A stretch of DNA of 64,000 nucleotides from Bombyx mori (Eukaryota > Arthropoda > Insecta > Lepidoptera > Bombycidae), in NCBI RefSeq assembly GCF_030269925.1, contig NC_085121.1:141501-205500 (forward strand), read 5' to 3'. Positions 1 through 10,655 of this stretch are shown here, in pieces. Under the pieces are notes generated by a model. The model saw only the letters and a list, made by a program, of their open reading frames with translations. It searched no databases and was not told the origin of the DNA. Numbering within the stretch: the stretch's first letter is position 1; each line of letters starts with the position of its first letter. The position numbers and the translations under genes are program-made.

Positions 1-596
1 GTCTTACCCACATCATAAAAATATCCAAACCAAAAAAGTGTTTCTTAATTTTCGTTATTATTTTCTACATTGAGTAATTATATTTATATTATTAACAAAG
101 GAAGACAAGCGGACGGCCACCCAACAATAAGCGGGTACTGTCGCTAGGTACAAATTTTGCTAGATAGTTCTTTAAATAACTGAATACCCACTGTGCCTAA
201 TTATTATTTTTTATCCTTTCTTGCATTGTTGTTTTTGCAATCAATTCACACAATTTAGCCGAACATTCCAGACAAACGGTGCGCCTTCGCACGTTACCTA
301 ATGGCTGCGATAAAGAAGTTCAGCCCCGCTGGGTCCCAGGGTTCCGGGTGAGAGTGCAGCAGGGCCGGACTCCAGTGCAGGTCACGTCTAGTCGAGGAGC
401 GTGAGATAACTTTAATATTTTTAATTTATTAATTAACTAAACAGATTTTATTCTATTTTTGCATTCATTTCATTATCTGTAGTACTAGACTTTGCTTTTC
501 TTATTGCTTCTTTTACCAGTTACATATAATAATTATATTACATTAATTTACAAACTTTTTACTTAATATATTAGAAACTTATAATTTTTATTTATC
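1..596 (+). other. Leader region upstream of a broken BEL/Pao gag
   Basis: AT-rich stretch with a GC-richer block near 280-400, directly upstream of the gag start at 597. In BEL/Pao elements this position holds the 5' LTR end, primer binding site and leader. By eye I could not match it to the element's 3' LTR (from 3640), so the 5' LTR probably lies left of the window or is lost. No tRNA-complementary primer site could be assigned. Confidence 0.4.
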
Positions 597-2648
597 ATGG
601 GAGGTGAAACTAGTGCAAAAGACTCTCAAGATTTGCTGGATCTTTTTGTTAAACGTAGCTCCATAAAGGGGCAAATAACTAAATTTCGGAACTATTTAAC
701 TCAGACAAGCTCAAAAGAAACACTAACTTCTCTTGAACTTGCTGAATTGACACTTAAGCTTAGCAAATTTGAGTCACTGTCAAATCGATTTGACGACTTG
801 CAGACTCAGATAGAGGTTTTGAATCGTAGTGATTTGACAAACGAGGTTGATGAGCGAGATGACATTGAGCAGTTATTTATTACAAACATCGTTTCCGCTC
901 AAAGCATTATTAAACAACATAATGCAAGTAAACATGACGAAAGTAATTACAAAGATCTTAACTCTAGTCAGTCATCAGCTCAGTGTAATATCGATCATCA
1001 TGATGTTTTGGGATTTAAATTGCCCCAAATACAGATTGCTAAGTTTGACGGATCATATTTCCGTTGGCTTGAGTTCCGTGACACGTTTCTGAGTTTAATT
1101 CATAACAATGAGCGAATTGCTCCAATTCATAAGTTTCATTATTTAATGTCATACTTAACGGGTGATGCAGCACGCATTATTACTAACTTCGAAGTTTCTA
1201 GTTCCAACTATAAAAATGCTTGGCAATTATTATGCAGTCGTTATGATAATAAACGTCAGTTGATAAATCATCATTTAAATTCATTATTAAATATTCAACA
1301 GACAACTCGTGAGTCTGATAGATCTTTAAGATTTATGGTAGATCACATCACTAAGAATTTAAGGGCGTTGTCTAGCCTAGGTCAACCTACCGACAAATGG
1401 GATGTCCTCATAATTCACATAATGAGCTCAAAGCTGGACAGCCACACTCTTTTGAAATGGGAGGAGTGTCGTGGCGCGTTGGATGATGTACCGAATTTGG
1501 AACATTTCTATAAGTTTTTAATCAATCGTGCTGACGTCCTTGAGTCTATAAATCGTAATTCATATAAATCAATGCATTTTAACTTTACTACTTCTAATAT
1601 TAATAATAAGCAAGATAAGCCATATACAAAATCTTTTGCTTGCACTAGCAATGAAACCACTGCTTCTGCAAATCTTATATCGTGTGTAGTGTGTCAACAA
1701 GGTCATCGAATCTACAACTGCCCTACCTTCATTAGTAAGAGCGTAAAGGAGCGTATAGCTGAAGTACACAAACTAAAACTATGCACTAATTGTTTGAGGC
1801 CAGGTCACAAGGTACAAACTTGTCGTCTCGGTCCGTGTCTTAAGTGCAAGGGTAGACACAATACTCTCATACACAAACCAGTAGATACTGTACCTAACAA
1901 TAGACTCACTTCCAGTGCCTTGTCCGTGCCACACAGCACTGACGATACTATTGTAAATTTTTCTAAACAAAATACAAATCAAGTTTTGTTAACTACAGCC
2001 TTAATCGAGGTGGCTAATCCACGGACGAACCAAACAGAAAGAGTTCGGGCCCTATTAGATTGTGGAAGCCAGTCTTCATTCATAACGGAGACACTTAAAC
2101 AGAAGCTGTGTTTACCGTCAAACTCAAACTGCCATGTCAACCTTATGGGCATAGGCGATAATCATACCGGTAAGGTCACAGAGACCTGTGTGGCGCAATT
2201 GAGGTCATTAGTCAACCAGTTCAACGTCACATCAGGCTTTTTAGTATTACCACAAATAACAGGTCACATACCTAAATTACCTATAGACACTACACAAATA
2301 CAAATACCTAAAGGCATCCAATTAGCAGATCCTAACTATCACCAACCAGCGCCGATTGAAATACTCATCGGTGCCGATCTTTTCTGGGAGATTCTTGGCC
2401 GCGAGACTCACTCTCTCGGTCCTAATAATCCAAAGTTAAGGAGCTCTCAGTTTGGTTGGATTATTTCGGGTCCTATGACTACAATCACTACATCACACAA
2501 AAACAAAACAGTACAATGTAACCATTCCATAATATCAAACAGTCTTAATGATGACAATACTAAAATTCACAATGACCTAACTAAATTCTGGGAACTTGAA
2601 GAAGTTCCACTAAGATTCAAATTTTTAAAATCAATTTATTTATTATAA
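597..2648 (+). CDS. BEL/Pao retrotransposon Gag plus protease, truncated before RT
   Basis: A 683-residue open frame starting at a true ATG. Residues about 142-310 look like the BEL/Pao Gag segment (DUF1759-like: LPQIQIAKFDGSYFRWLEF). Three cysteine-rich knuckles follow, starting at C363 (CVVCQQGHRIYNC), C396 (CTNCLRPGHKVQTC) and C414 (CLKCKGRH). An aspartic protease motif, LLDCGSQSSFIT, has its catalytic Asp at D488. In an intact family member one polyprotein continues into reverse transcriptase; here the frame leaves the conserved sequence near residue 675 and stops at 2646-2648. RT-region coding resumes just downstream in another frame, so this is the intact front half of a defective element. 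The frame itself is undamaged, so Gag and protease could still be made if transcribed. Family assignment is firm; activity is unknown. Confidence 0.88.
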   Translation: MGGETSAKDSQDLLDLFVKRSSIKGQITKFRNYLTQTSSKETLTSLELAELTLKLSKFESLSNRFDDLQTQIEVLNRSDLTNEVDERDDIEQLFITNIVSAQSIIKQHNASKHDESNYKDLNSSQSSAQCNIDHHDVLGFKLPQIQIAKFDGSYFRWLEFRDTFLSLIHNNERIAPIHKFHYLMSYLTGDAARIITNFEVSSSNYKNAWQLLCSRYDNKRQLINHHLNSLLNIQQTTRESDRSLRFMVDHITKNLRALSSLGQPTDKWDVLIIHIMSSKLDSHTLLKWEECRGALDDVPNLEHFYKFLINRADVLESINRNSYKSMHFNFTTSNINNKQDKPYTKSFACTSNETTASANLISCVVCQQGHRIYNCPTFISKSVKERIAEVHKLKLCTNCLRPGHKVQTCRLGPCLKCKGRHNTLIHKPVDTVPNNRLTSSALSVPHSTDDTIVNFSKQNTNQVLLTTALIEVANPRTNQTERVRALLDCGSQSSFITETLKQKLCLPSNSNCHVNLMGIGDNHTGKVTETCVAQLRSLVNQFNVTSGFLVLPQITGHIPKLPIDTTQIQIPKGIQLADPNYHQPAPIEILIGADLFWEILGRETHSLGPNNPKLRSSQFGWIISGPMTTITTSHKNKTVQCNHSIISNSLNDDNTKIHNDLTKFWELEEVPLRFKFLKSIYLL

Positions 2649-3609
2649 AAAAAAGAATACAATATTCCTAACTGATCCAAATTGAGTGAAAGTGAGAAGG
2701 CATGTGAATCTCATTTTCTATCCCACACTTTCCGCTTAGAGTCCGGTAAATTCTCAGTGAGTTAACCTCTAAAGGAATCACCCAACTGTCTTGGACAGTC
2801 ATACAACTTAGCCAAATTACGATTATTGAATTTAAAAGGACGCTTTCCTCATGACATTTGGCAGATTCGTGTCACGCCGGAGCAGGCCAACTGAGTTGTT
2901 CTGTAATAACGGACGCAATTTTGTAGCGGGTTCTAAATGAATCAATATTTTTTTCAAAATAAACTCTAAATCTTTATCTGATTCTGCAAGTGAGGATGGA
3001 ATAAAATTTGTATTTTTACCAACTTACGCTCCTCACTTTGGCGGAATCTTTGAGACCGGAATAAAATCCGCAAAATTTCACATTAAGCGCGTTATGGGTA
3101 ATTCACACTTAACATTCGAAGAAATATCTACTCTTTTCGCACAAGTAGAGGCTATATTGAATAGCCGTCCATTATGTCCTATTTCACCCTCTCCTGATGA
3201 CCTCCTTTGCCTGACTCCCGGGAGCTTTCTCATTGGCCGGGCTCTCACTGCTCTTCCTTCGCCTGTGCTGGAAAACTGCAACTACAATAATTTGCAACGC
3301 TACGCTCGATTACAGCAAATATATCAACATTTTTGGCAGCGCTGGCAGCGTGAATATATTGCTGAGCTTCAACAACGCCACAAGTGGAAGACCAATTCTT
3401 CAAAACCAAATGTAGGAGATTTGGTACTGTTGCAAGAAGATGATGTTCCTCCCCTCTGCTGGAGACTTGGACGCATATCCAGACTATTTTATGGTCCAAA
3501 TGATGGAGTACCTCGAGTCGCTGACGTCAATACTTCTAGAGGCTGCGTGCGCCGCCCGTTGGTTCGTCTGTGTGCTTTGCCTACCGCAGTAGAACTAGAG
3601 GGTTGAAAC
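2649..3609 (+). pseudogene. Broken BEL/Pao pol: RT/RNase H deleted, integrase C-terminus remains
   Basis: From about 2680 to 2850 a shifted frame with an internal stop resembles the protease-RT linker and RT N-terminus (LSHTFRLESGKF, then SYNLAKLRLLNLKGRFP). Near 2855-2890 it jumps to sequence resembling the integrase region (RVTPEQA), then to a piece like the second integrase Asp motif (NGRNFVAGS) with its Asp lost. The frame is open from 2941 to 3606: APHFGGIFETGIKSAKFH holds the third integrase acidic residue (E). It continues through the C-terminal DUF5641-like domain (FWQRWQREYIAELQQRHKWK). Compared with the intact elements at 40587 and 46560, the RT core, RNase H and most of the integrase, roughly 2 kb or more, are missing. 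The element cannot encode its own replication machinery. Confidence 0.85.
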
Positions 3610-3629
3610 CCGAAGAATCGACTTTCAAC

Positions 3630-3639
3630 GGGGGGAGGA
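3630..3639 (+). promoter_or_regulatory. Polypurine tract of the left BEL/Pao element
   Basis: GGGGGGAGGA lies immediately before the TGTTAACG that opens the 3' LTR. Its position and composition match a plus-strand DNA priming site and the G-run tract of the tandem BEL/Pao copies (46040, 52013). Confidence 0.75.
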
Positions 3640-4330
3640 TGTTAACGCCTACGAAATTTTACTGAGCAATGTTAAATTTTTATTTATGTTCACCGACACA
3701 ATTTTTACACACTTCAATTAATGGCCGTGCCAAGCTAACTCGTTCGCAATGTAAAAATCAAGAAAAACACTGTATAAAGGAAATACAAGCACAAAATCGA
3801 TTGTGGGAGTTTTATTCAAGAAACCCAAGCATCCAACAAGTTGGACAAGTGTTAAAGTGAATTGTTAAGATAACATATTGTTGATTAAATCAGGAATCAA
3901 AAGGTGACATCGTTTTACTTGGTGTTCAACAAGATAATATCTACCCTCAAGCTTACATATACATAGATACATAAACGAACTGGAAGCAAATATAAACATT
4001 CACATAATACAAAAACAAGCAGCCATACACACATGCACAATAATAAGTAAAGTTTTGGGTAATAGAGTTTTCATAAATTCAAGGGAGTCCGAACCTCCTC
4101 TTCCCTGAAGGTTTCAGGGCGGGAGCTAGGAACTAAACCGAGTCAAGAAAACGAGAGAAAACTCAATACTATACTATACTATAATAATATAATACAATAT
4201 ATAGTATTTTCTGCGTGCGCTAGTTGTAGACGTTGTACGCTTATTGTGTCGTACTAGGAGACATTAAACAAACCCACAACCAACCAACCAGCCCCGACCA
4301 ACCCAGACCAGACAAGGGTACGCCATTTGC
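3640..4330 (+). repeat. 3' LTR of the left BEL/Pao element (3' limit uncertain)
   Basis: Starts with TG (TGTTAACG) right after the polypurine tract and lacks any conserved frame. I cannot fix its end because no second LTR copy is visible for comparison; the limit given is a rough guess within a CA-rich stretch. A short (ATACT) run sits near 4166-4181, the same unit as the long microsatellite at 52676. Confidence 0.5.
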
Positions 4331-5041
4331 AGGAAGCCGAAATTATGAACGATCAATCTAATCCTAAGTGAGCTAACAGCTAATACCACGCTCGTTCAAA
4401 CGACATAATTATCCTCGTCCATATATCAGGAGAACGCAAGATTAATGAGCTCTATGGACCTGGGCTATCTCGAATAACAAGCCACGATCCGAGGGATTAG
4501 CGCTCGCGTCCTGACAAATTAATATTATATCTCTCGCCGCCATTTTGTTTACACAAATTGTGTTGCCAGGATATTTTAACGGAGCTACTAAAAATCTACT
4601 AGAAGAAATATGAAGAAATTTATTGAATACAATTCAACCAGGATCACAGTTTTATATATGAACAGTTCATATTAATTATATCCGTAATATTATGAGGCTA
4701 TCAGAAAAACCCATGTTACTAGTCTGGAGCCTGGAGAGGTAATGAATGAGCAGTCTGCATAAAGCTGCTACGACACGAACGTGAATAAAACTAAAAATAA
4801 TCTACAAAGTGTGTTATCCGAACGATATTTATTTAGTTCATAACAGTAAGTAATAAATTGTACAGCTTGTCATTAGGAAATGTGCTGATAAAGCCATCAA
4901 GATAAAGTTCTGAAACGCTTGTTTCTCGTGTAACTTAACGTTTTCTAGGGAAAGCGGAAAAGATAACCCCTACAAATAGTTCTATGTAAAGCCTTAGATA
5001 TTCCTGATGCGTTCAAAACCCATGTACCAATATTTCTGATC
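4331..5041. other. No recognisable feature
   Basis: Unassigned AT-rich sequence between the LTR and the first SINE. No frame, RNA gene or repeat could be supported. Confidence 0.5.
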
Positions 5042-5384
5042 AAATACATACGTTCTTAGCGAATATTCACGAATGACTTCCACGGTGAAGGAACAACATC
5101 GCGTAATAAAAGTCAAATCCGCAAAATTATAACTCGCGTAATTACTGGTGGTAGGATCTCTTGTGAGTCCGCACGGGTAGGTACCACCACCCTGCCTATT
5201 TCTGCTGTGAAGCAGTAATGTGTTTCGGTTTGAAGGGGGGGCAGGCGTTGTAATCTATACTGAAACCTTGGAGCTCATATCTCAAGGTGGGTGGTGGCGT
5301 TTACGTTGTTGATCTTTATGGACTCCGGTAACCCCTTAAAACCAGATGGGCCGTGAGCTCATCAACCCGTTTTAGCAATAAAAT
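5042..5384 (+). repeat. Bm1 SINE, 5'-truncated
   Basis: Matches the Bm1 body seen in several window copies: a segment like the 'ttccacggtgaagg' block, then 'gtgagtccgcacgggtaggt', the 'gtttcggtttgaagg' segment and the terminal 'agcaataaaa' tail. The tRNA-derived head is missing. Substitutions relative to other copies indicate an older insertion. Confidence 0.9.
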
Positions 5385-8359
5385 ATTAAATCAAGAACGT
5401 TGATTTTATTTAAGGTTAAATTGATTTGTTTTAAATTTAAATTTATTTACATATTTTAAATTGAAATTCATTTAATTTAAGAAAGCTAATGATCATACGA
5501 ATAATATGAATGTTATCGTGTGTGTGGGTGCTTCTGATCGTTAATGTATTATAACGGCTTATTACCTCCTACATCAGAATTTTAATGACAGTCAAAAAGG
5601 GTAAATAATTTTGTCGAAGTGCACGGATGGACAGTGACGCCAAACTAAAATAAAGTTTAATAGAAGTTAAGCAAATGGTAACATTATTGATAATGTTTTA
5701 AGACCCGACTCAAGTGCTTTCTGATGCTGAACGACCCACGCCAACGGTCCAATAAACCGTTTGCATGAAGACCTTAGCGATACCGAAAATTAATTAGCGT
5801 CCTCCTGGGAGTATCTTTTCATCTCACGTACTTTTATATAATTGAATATGTTAATTAATAAGATCTTTTTTATAATCTAGACGACATGATCAAAATATAT
5901 TGAATGGTCCGCGTCGGCTCGGCGTGGACTGCTTCTCTGGGCAACTTAGATCATCAGCTCAAGATCAGCATGCACTCTTTGGGCAAGTAATTTATCGAAC
6001 ACAAAACGTATTTACAAGTTTCCTGGATTTTTTACACAGAATCTGAAATTCCGTGTTTGCAAATAATACATTCATCGTAACTAGATTTTTTTTTTTTTTT
6101 TCCACCTGTCTTAACAAAACGCGTCCCGATAAATATTAAATAAATCTAAATTGATAAAGTGACAACCCTAAATTGTGAGTGACTTTCGAAATTTTTGTAA
6201 TTTTTTTCTAATTTGATCTAATCAAATTAAATGAATAATTGAGTGGGTTCAGGCCCGTTTAATTCCTTGTGCCTTGCACAGCCTGCCTATTGTACCTACT
6301 ATAGTTATGCAGTATCAATTAACTGCACGAACCTCGTGCGTCAATGGTCTTTATTAAAATTTTGTACCAATTGTCTCAACGGCATGGTACCGGTCGAGAC
6401 GGTTACAGCGGACTTTGTACATCATTTTCTTCGGAAAGTTAGATATATTTCTAACACGGTCTCCGTAATCCGGTTTTTAGTATTAGAATGCTTGTCTTTA
6501 CTATCGCAAAATGTTTCCAGCTTAATCAATTCATAAGCGAATTTATAAACATGTCATAGCTACGAACAGTAACGGTAAGTATTCTTGCTACTTTACATTT
6601 TTGTAATAAAATCATTATAGAATGAGAATAAACGTCAATAGTTAAAATAAACATGCAGTCGACTGTATGAATAACTTTAATCCCGACATGATGACTGACT
6701 GAGTGACTACTGAGCTAGATACATTTAATGTTCTCAAGTCACTTGCTGAGATATTAAGGTTGTTTTTGTAGGCTTCAAAGCTTCAATATAATTTGAATGT
6801 AATTCTAATTCGGTTATCTACTGTTACAATAAAACTCCTAAGGACATTAGTGTCGGGATCAAACCGATATTGAACAGATCCCGGGAGGAATTCGATTGAA
6901 TCCCGGATATTTTTATTTGCACGTGAGCCGTACGTGACGTGACATATGTACGCAGTAACAGAACTTTACATGTGGCGCTTTTCTCCTCTTGATACGTGAT
7001 CGTAATAGATTTGTGTGTGCTCCTGATTTTTTTGTATAGATGGGTCCAGCTACAGTTCCAAATCTGACATTATCCAACTGTGGTGGGATCAGAGAATTGT
7101 TATTGAATATGAAGTTATTTTGTCAACGTCTCGTGCCAAATAGAAAACTTTTTCCAAATAGTAGGAGTCGTTTCCGAAGTGCACGAATTTATTTATACAT
7201 ATACCACATACGAGAATGACCCGGTTCACGATATCAGATAATGTCGGGTGTCACCTCGGGTCACGAAAGATTTCATTGCTCTGCTCTGCTCGCGCGTGAA
7301 TTATTTTTGTACAAAAACATTATTGGGCCATCGCTTCTTCGAGAACAATATTCTCCGGGAAGACATGGAATATAGCTTGAAATAATAATCTAGCAATATG
7401 AATGTAGTTCAATTAAGTTGCTACATACGTAGATGAGTTCAAGTTAGATCGAGCTATAGTTTGTGCTTATTTCAAATGCAATTATACAGCGCATGGCGTG
7501 CAGCGGCGGCGTGCTGACGCTCCTCGACTTTTATGTTGTCTTCAGTACTTTTGAGAACTGTTTCCGTTCCCCTGAAAACTATTTATATTTAATACTAAAC
7601 TGCAGCAAACACTGTGGACTTATTATATTATAACACTCGCGTCGTACAGTCGCTCATTAAGACTCCGCTAATCCTAGGTGTGTGTTTAAATATCTAAATT
7701 ATGGAAAATATAGATAAATATAGATTGTGAGGTTAAATGTTAAAAAGTCTGAACTAGAGATAAAATCGTAAACTCGTTTATTAAAAATATATGATTCCTC
7801 ACTGCGAATAATCCTCCCCTCCACCCGCCGACGTCACAACTGCGTGATCGTGATCAGATAGATACCTGTTTCGAAAATACAAGTTTCTTCGATTAGATTA
7901 AGTCTGAGGCATGTCGGGGAGACGACGCGACGTCCGCGCCCGACTGTCAGTCCACTCACAACTGACGGCCCACTCTAACTCTACGAGTAGGTATATGTAT
8001 GTATTTGCTTCTACCATATAATAATTAGCGAATGTAGTGAAGTGACATTTCGTCCTCCTTTGGATCTGTTTTTTTTTTGTATATTTGAAGCCGAGCCGAC
8101 CCATCTTTGTGGGAAATACCTACGCCTCACGGGTATTATTCGTGCGCGATTCATGTGGAAATGGGTTTGTCACCGTCGTCTGTGTTTCTTTGAAGCTCTT
8201 GACTGTGTGTGGTCATCGCGGCGCAGGATACTATAGAATATGACAAATGTCATGCACATAGACACATCCCACATTTTCCTAATTTTGATTAGGAAAATAA
8301 CAAGTTGTTATTTCATAAAATGCCAACTCAGGGATAACCATTGGACTTTAAAACTGTGC
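5385..8359. other. Unassigned AT-rich sequence
   Basis: Contains a T-run near 6089-6102 and short chance frames only. A GC-richer patch at about 7900-7970 has no convincing coding or splice signal. No gene or recognised repeat seen. Confidence 0.5.
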
Positions 8360-8512
8360 CCGTTGTGGTATAGAACTGAGGTACTTAGAGCTCATACCTT
8401 AAGGTGGATGGCAGCATTGACGTTGTTGATGTCTATGGACTCCGTTAACCACTTAAAATCAGATGGACTCCGAGCTCATTCACTCACCTATCTAAGCAAT
8501 AATAATAAATCA
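8360..8512 (+). repeat. Bm1 SINE 3' fragment
   Basis: Last ~150 bp of Bm1: diverged 'ccgttgta...actgag' segment, 'aaggtgg' block, 'ccacttaaaatcagatgg' and 'tctaagcaataataa' tail. Confidence 0.8.
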
Positions 8513-8599
8513 ATCCCAATTTTAAGTGTACTATCCGGTATTCACGCAGTGGTGCCTGTGGCTATGCCCGCGTCGTTCGAGTACTTAACTTTAAATGAA

Positions 8600-8722
8600 T
8601 AAGTGTCTGTGGGCACTGGCTCGGCTGTGCCCCTCTGGCAGCGCTCAAGAGCCTAAGTGACGGTAGCCACTCGTCATCAGGTGGGCCCAAATGCTCGATG
8701 GCCTATGGAGCCAATAAAAAAT
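8600..8722 (+). repeat. LINE 3' tail, diverged copy
   Basis: Shares 'ctcggctgtgcccctctgg' and the 'gtgacggtagccactcgtc' / 'atcaggtgggcc' blocks with the LINE tail that follows RT coding sequence at 24343-24415, ending in 'ccaataaaaaa'. Old and diverged. Confidence 0.65.
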
Positions 8723-9639
8723 ATTAAAAGGGTATTTTGACCATTTTAGACCTGAACTTAGTTTCACATAGCTTACAGAAATTGCTAGAGGATTTTTTTT
8801 AAACTATCTTATAAAAAAAATATACAAAAATTACTGATAAATTAACAGCAACATCATTTTAGTGGTTATTTCTATATGTTATTTATTAACTTATTTAAAA
8901 ACGTAACACATACATGCGCGGGCTAAGACACGTCGCCGCGTCGGTACAGCTCGATGCCTAATGCCTTTAATCAAAGTGCGCAATAGTCGGTATACCGATG
9001 ATTACCATTAATAGAGAGTCGATTTATCGAGGGCTCGCGCTCAAAGTGTTAAATGTTTAGTGTTGTTATAATTATTGATATTTGCTTTTAATCATTTCAC
9101 AATAAATAATAATTTTATCCTGTTTAAACAGTACCTTTTATATAATAATAATAATAAACATTTATTACAAACTTAAATTAGGTACAAAAAAATGAAAAAG
9201 ATAACAAAAATAACGAGGCTTGGAAACGGCTACCGGCTCAGCCATGCGTAACAGTAACGAAACAATCAGTACTGCGGCGCTGATCTTCCGCCGCCGCGCC
9301 AGCACCTGCGGAGTGACGCGCACGCCAGCATCAGACCGACCCATCGTTATGCACTTGAGCTTGAGCTCAGCTAATTATTATTTTCTTTTTAAAATTGGAA
9401 CACGTTATACTTATTAAGGAATCTAGATTTAAACAAACACAAGTAGGTACACAACATTGTAAAATATATAAAAAAAACAAGAATAAAAAAAAATGTTACG
9501 AAAAGGACAACAAAATGACATTATTAAATTAATGAAATAAATATTGCAATTGCAATGCACAATTATAGTACGGAATAATTATATTTGATATTTTATTTTT
9601 TATTATTATTATATGTATTAATATCATCTTCAGCCCTCT
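8723..9639. other. Unassigned AT-rich sequence with a short TAA run
   Basis: Contains a (TAA)n run near 9141-9158 and A-rich stretches. A GC-richer patch at 9220-9350 is open but has no recognisable product. Confidence 0.45.
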
Positions 9640-9715
9640 GGTGCCCACTGCTGGCCATAGGCCTCCCTTTTTATACCACGGCGTTTGATCGTCCGCCACT
9701 CCCGACCATGTCGCC
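9640..9715 (+). repeat. Dispersed lepidopteran repeat fragment
   Basis: Contains 'ccactgctggccataggcct', which resembles a motif I know from interspersed repeats of many Lepidoptera. Too short to assign to a class. Confidence 0.4.
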
Positions 9716-10419
9716 TAAACAAAACTTAATAGTCAATTAAAGTTTTAGAACCGGAAACTGCGTCAGTGTTACTTCTGCCAGAGCAAAGCTCTGAATCACG
9801 GTTCTAAGCTGCCTAAATGCCTTTACTTTCAAAATGTACTTGTAAAAGAGACCCCATTGATTGCTTGCATTGTGTACTACCCTACAATACGATACGATAC
9901 GCTTGCGGCGTTGAGAAATTCAAACATTCAAACTGTATTGAATTTCATCAAGCCATAAAAATACCTGTGAAGAATATTAACCTCCACCGGGGGCACTCAT
10001 TTAAGAAATAAATTTTCCTTATTAATCAATATGACAAAAAAAGGACATTCCGGTATGAAACGTATGAAAAACACTAAAAGTAACTTAACCATTTATTATA
10101 CTCATTATATCAAATAACTATACAAACCGGTTCGCTCTGATTACAAAAAATAACCATAAATTAATAAGGAACATAAAATATTATGAACGGACGACGCGTT
10201 ATGACGAATATTTTGTACCGCTAAAAAACAATTAAAATTGTGGACTATCTGCGTCTAACATACTACTTTGAAAAAACATGTTGCTATGTTAATGCTTAAA
10301 CATGTTTGTTCGTCCGTCTCGCGTTGGCGCTCGATCATCCGATTTAGTCGAAACTGTGTCCTGCTGCGAGAAACCTGTGTAGCGCAGTACGATCGATGAC
10401 AGGTAGACGGTAGACTTCA
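9716..10419. other. No recognisable feature
   Basis: AT-rich sequence with chance frames only. Confidence 0.5.
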
Positions 10420-10655
10420 ACAAGGCGATGCGGCACGATACCGCCACATCGTGCCTCCGCAGGCTGAGTTTCACGCCAGATCTTCTCAGCGGGTTGCAGT
10501 TCCGATCCGATACTAGATGCGGCCGCGAAATAATCGGCCTTGAACTGTTGAGTCTTCTTCGGAGACGCTCGGGCAGCAGTAAGAAAATCCCGCCCTTGCT
10601 CGCCCACCTGTTCTGGTGTAACTGGAAAGGTCTCGGGGCATCAGCAAAATCTCCC
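10420..10655 (-). repeat. Dispersed repeat, copy 1 (second copy at 57415)
   Basis: The reverse complement aligns along its length with 57415-57630: shared blocks include 'ggtgggcgagcaa', 'gctgcccgagcg', 'ggatcgga' and 'cccgctgagaagatc'. The open minus-strand frame here is a by-product of the GC-rich repeat. The class (probably a retroelement 3' region) is not certain. Confidence 0.7.
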
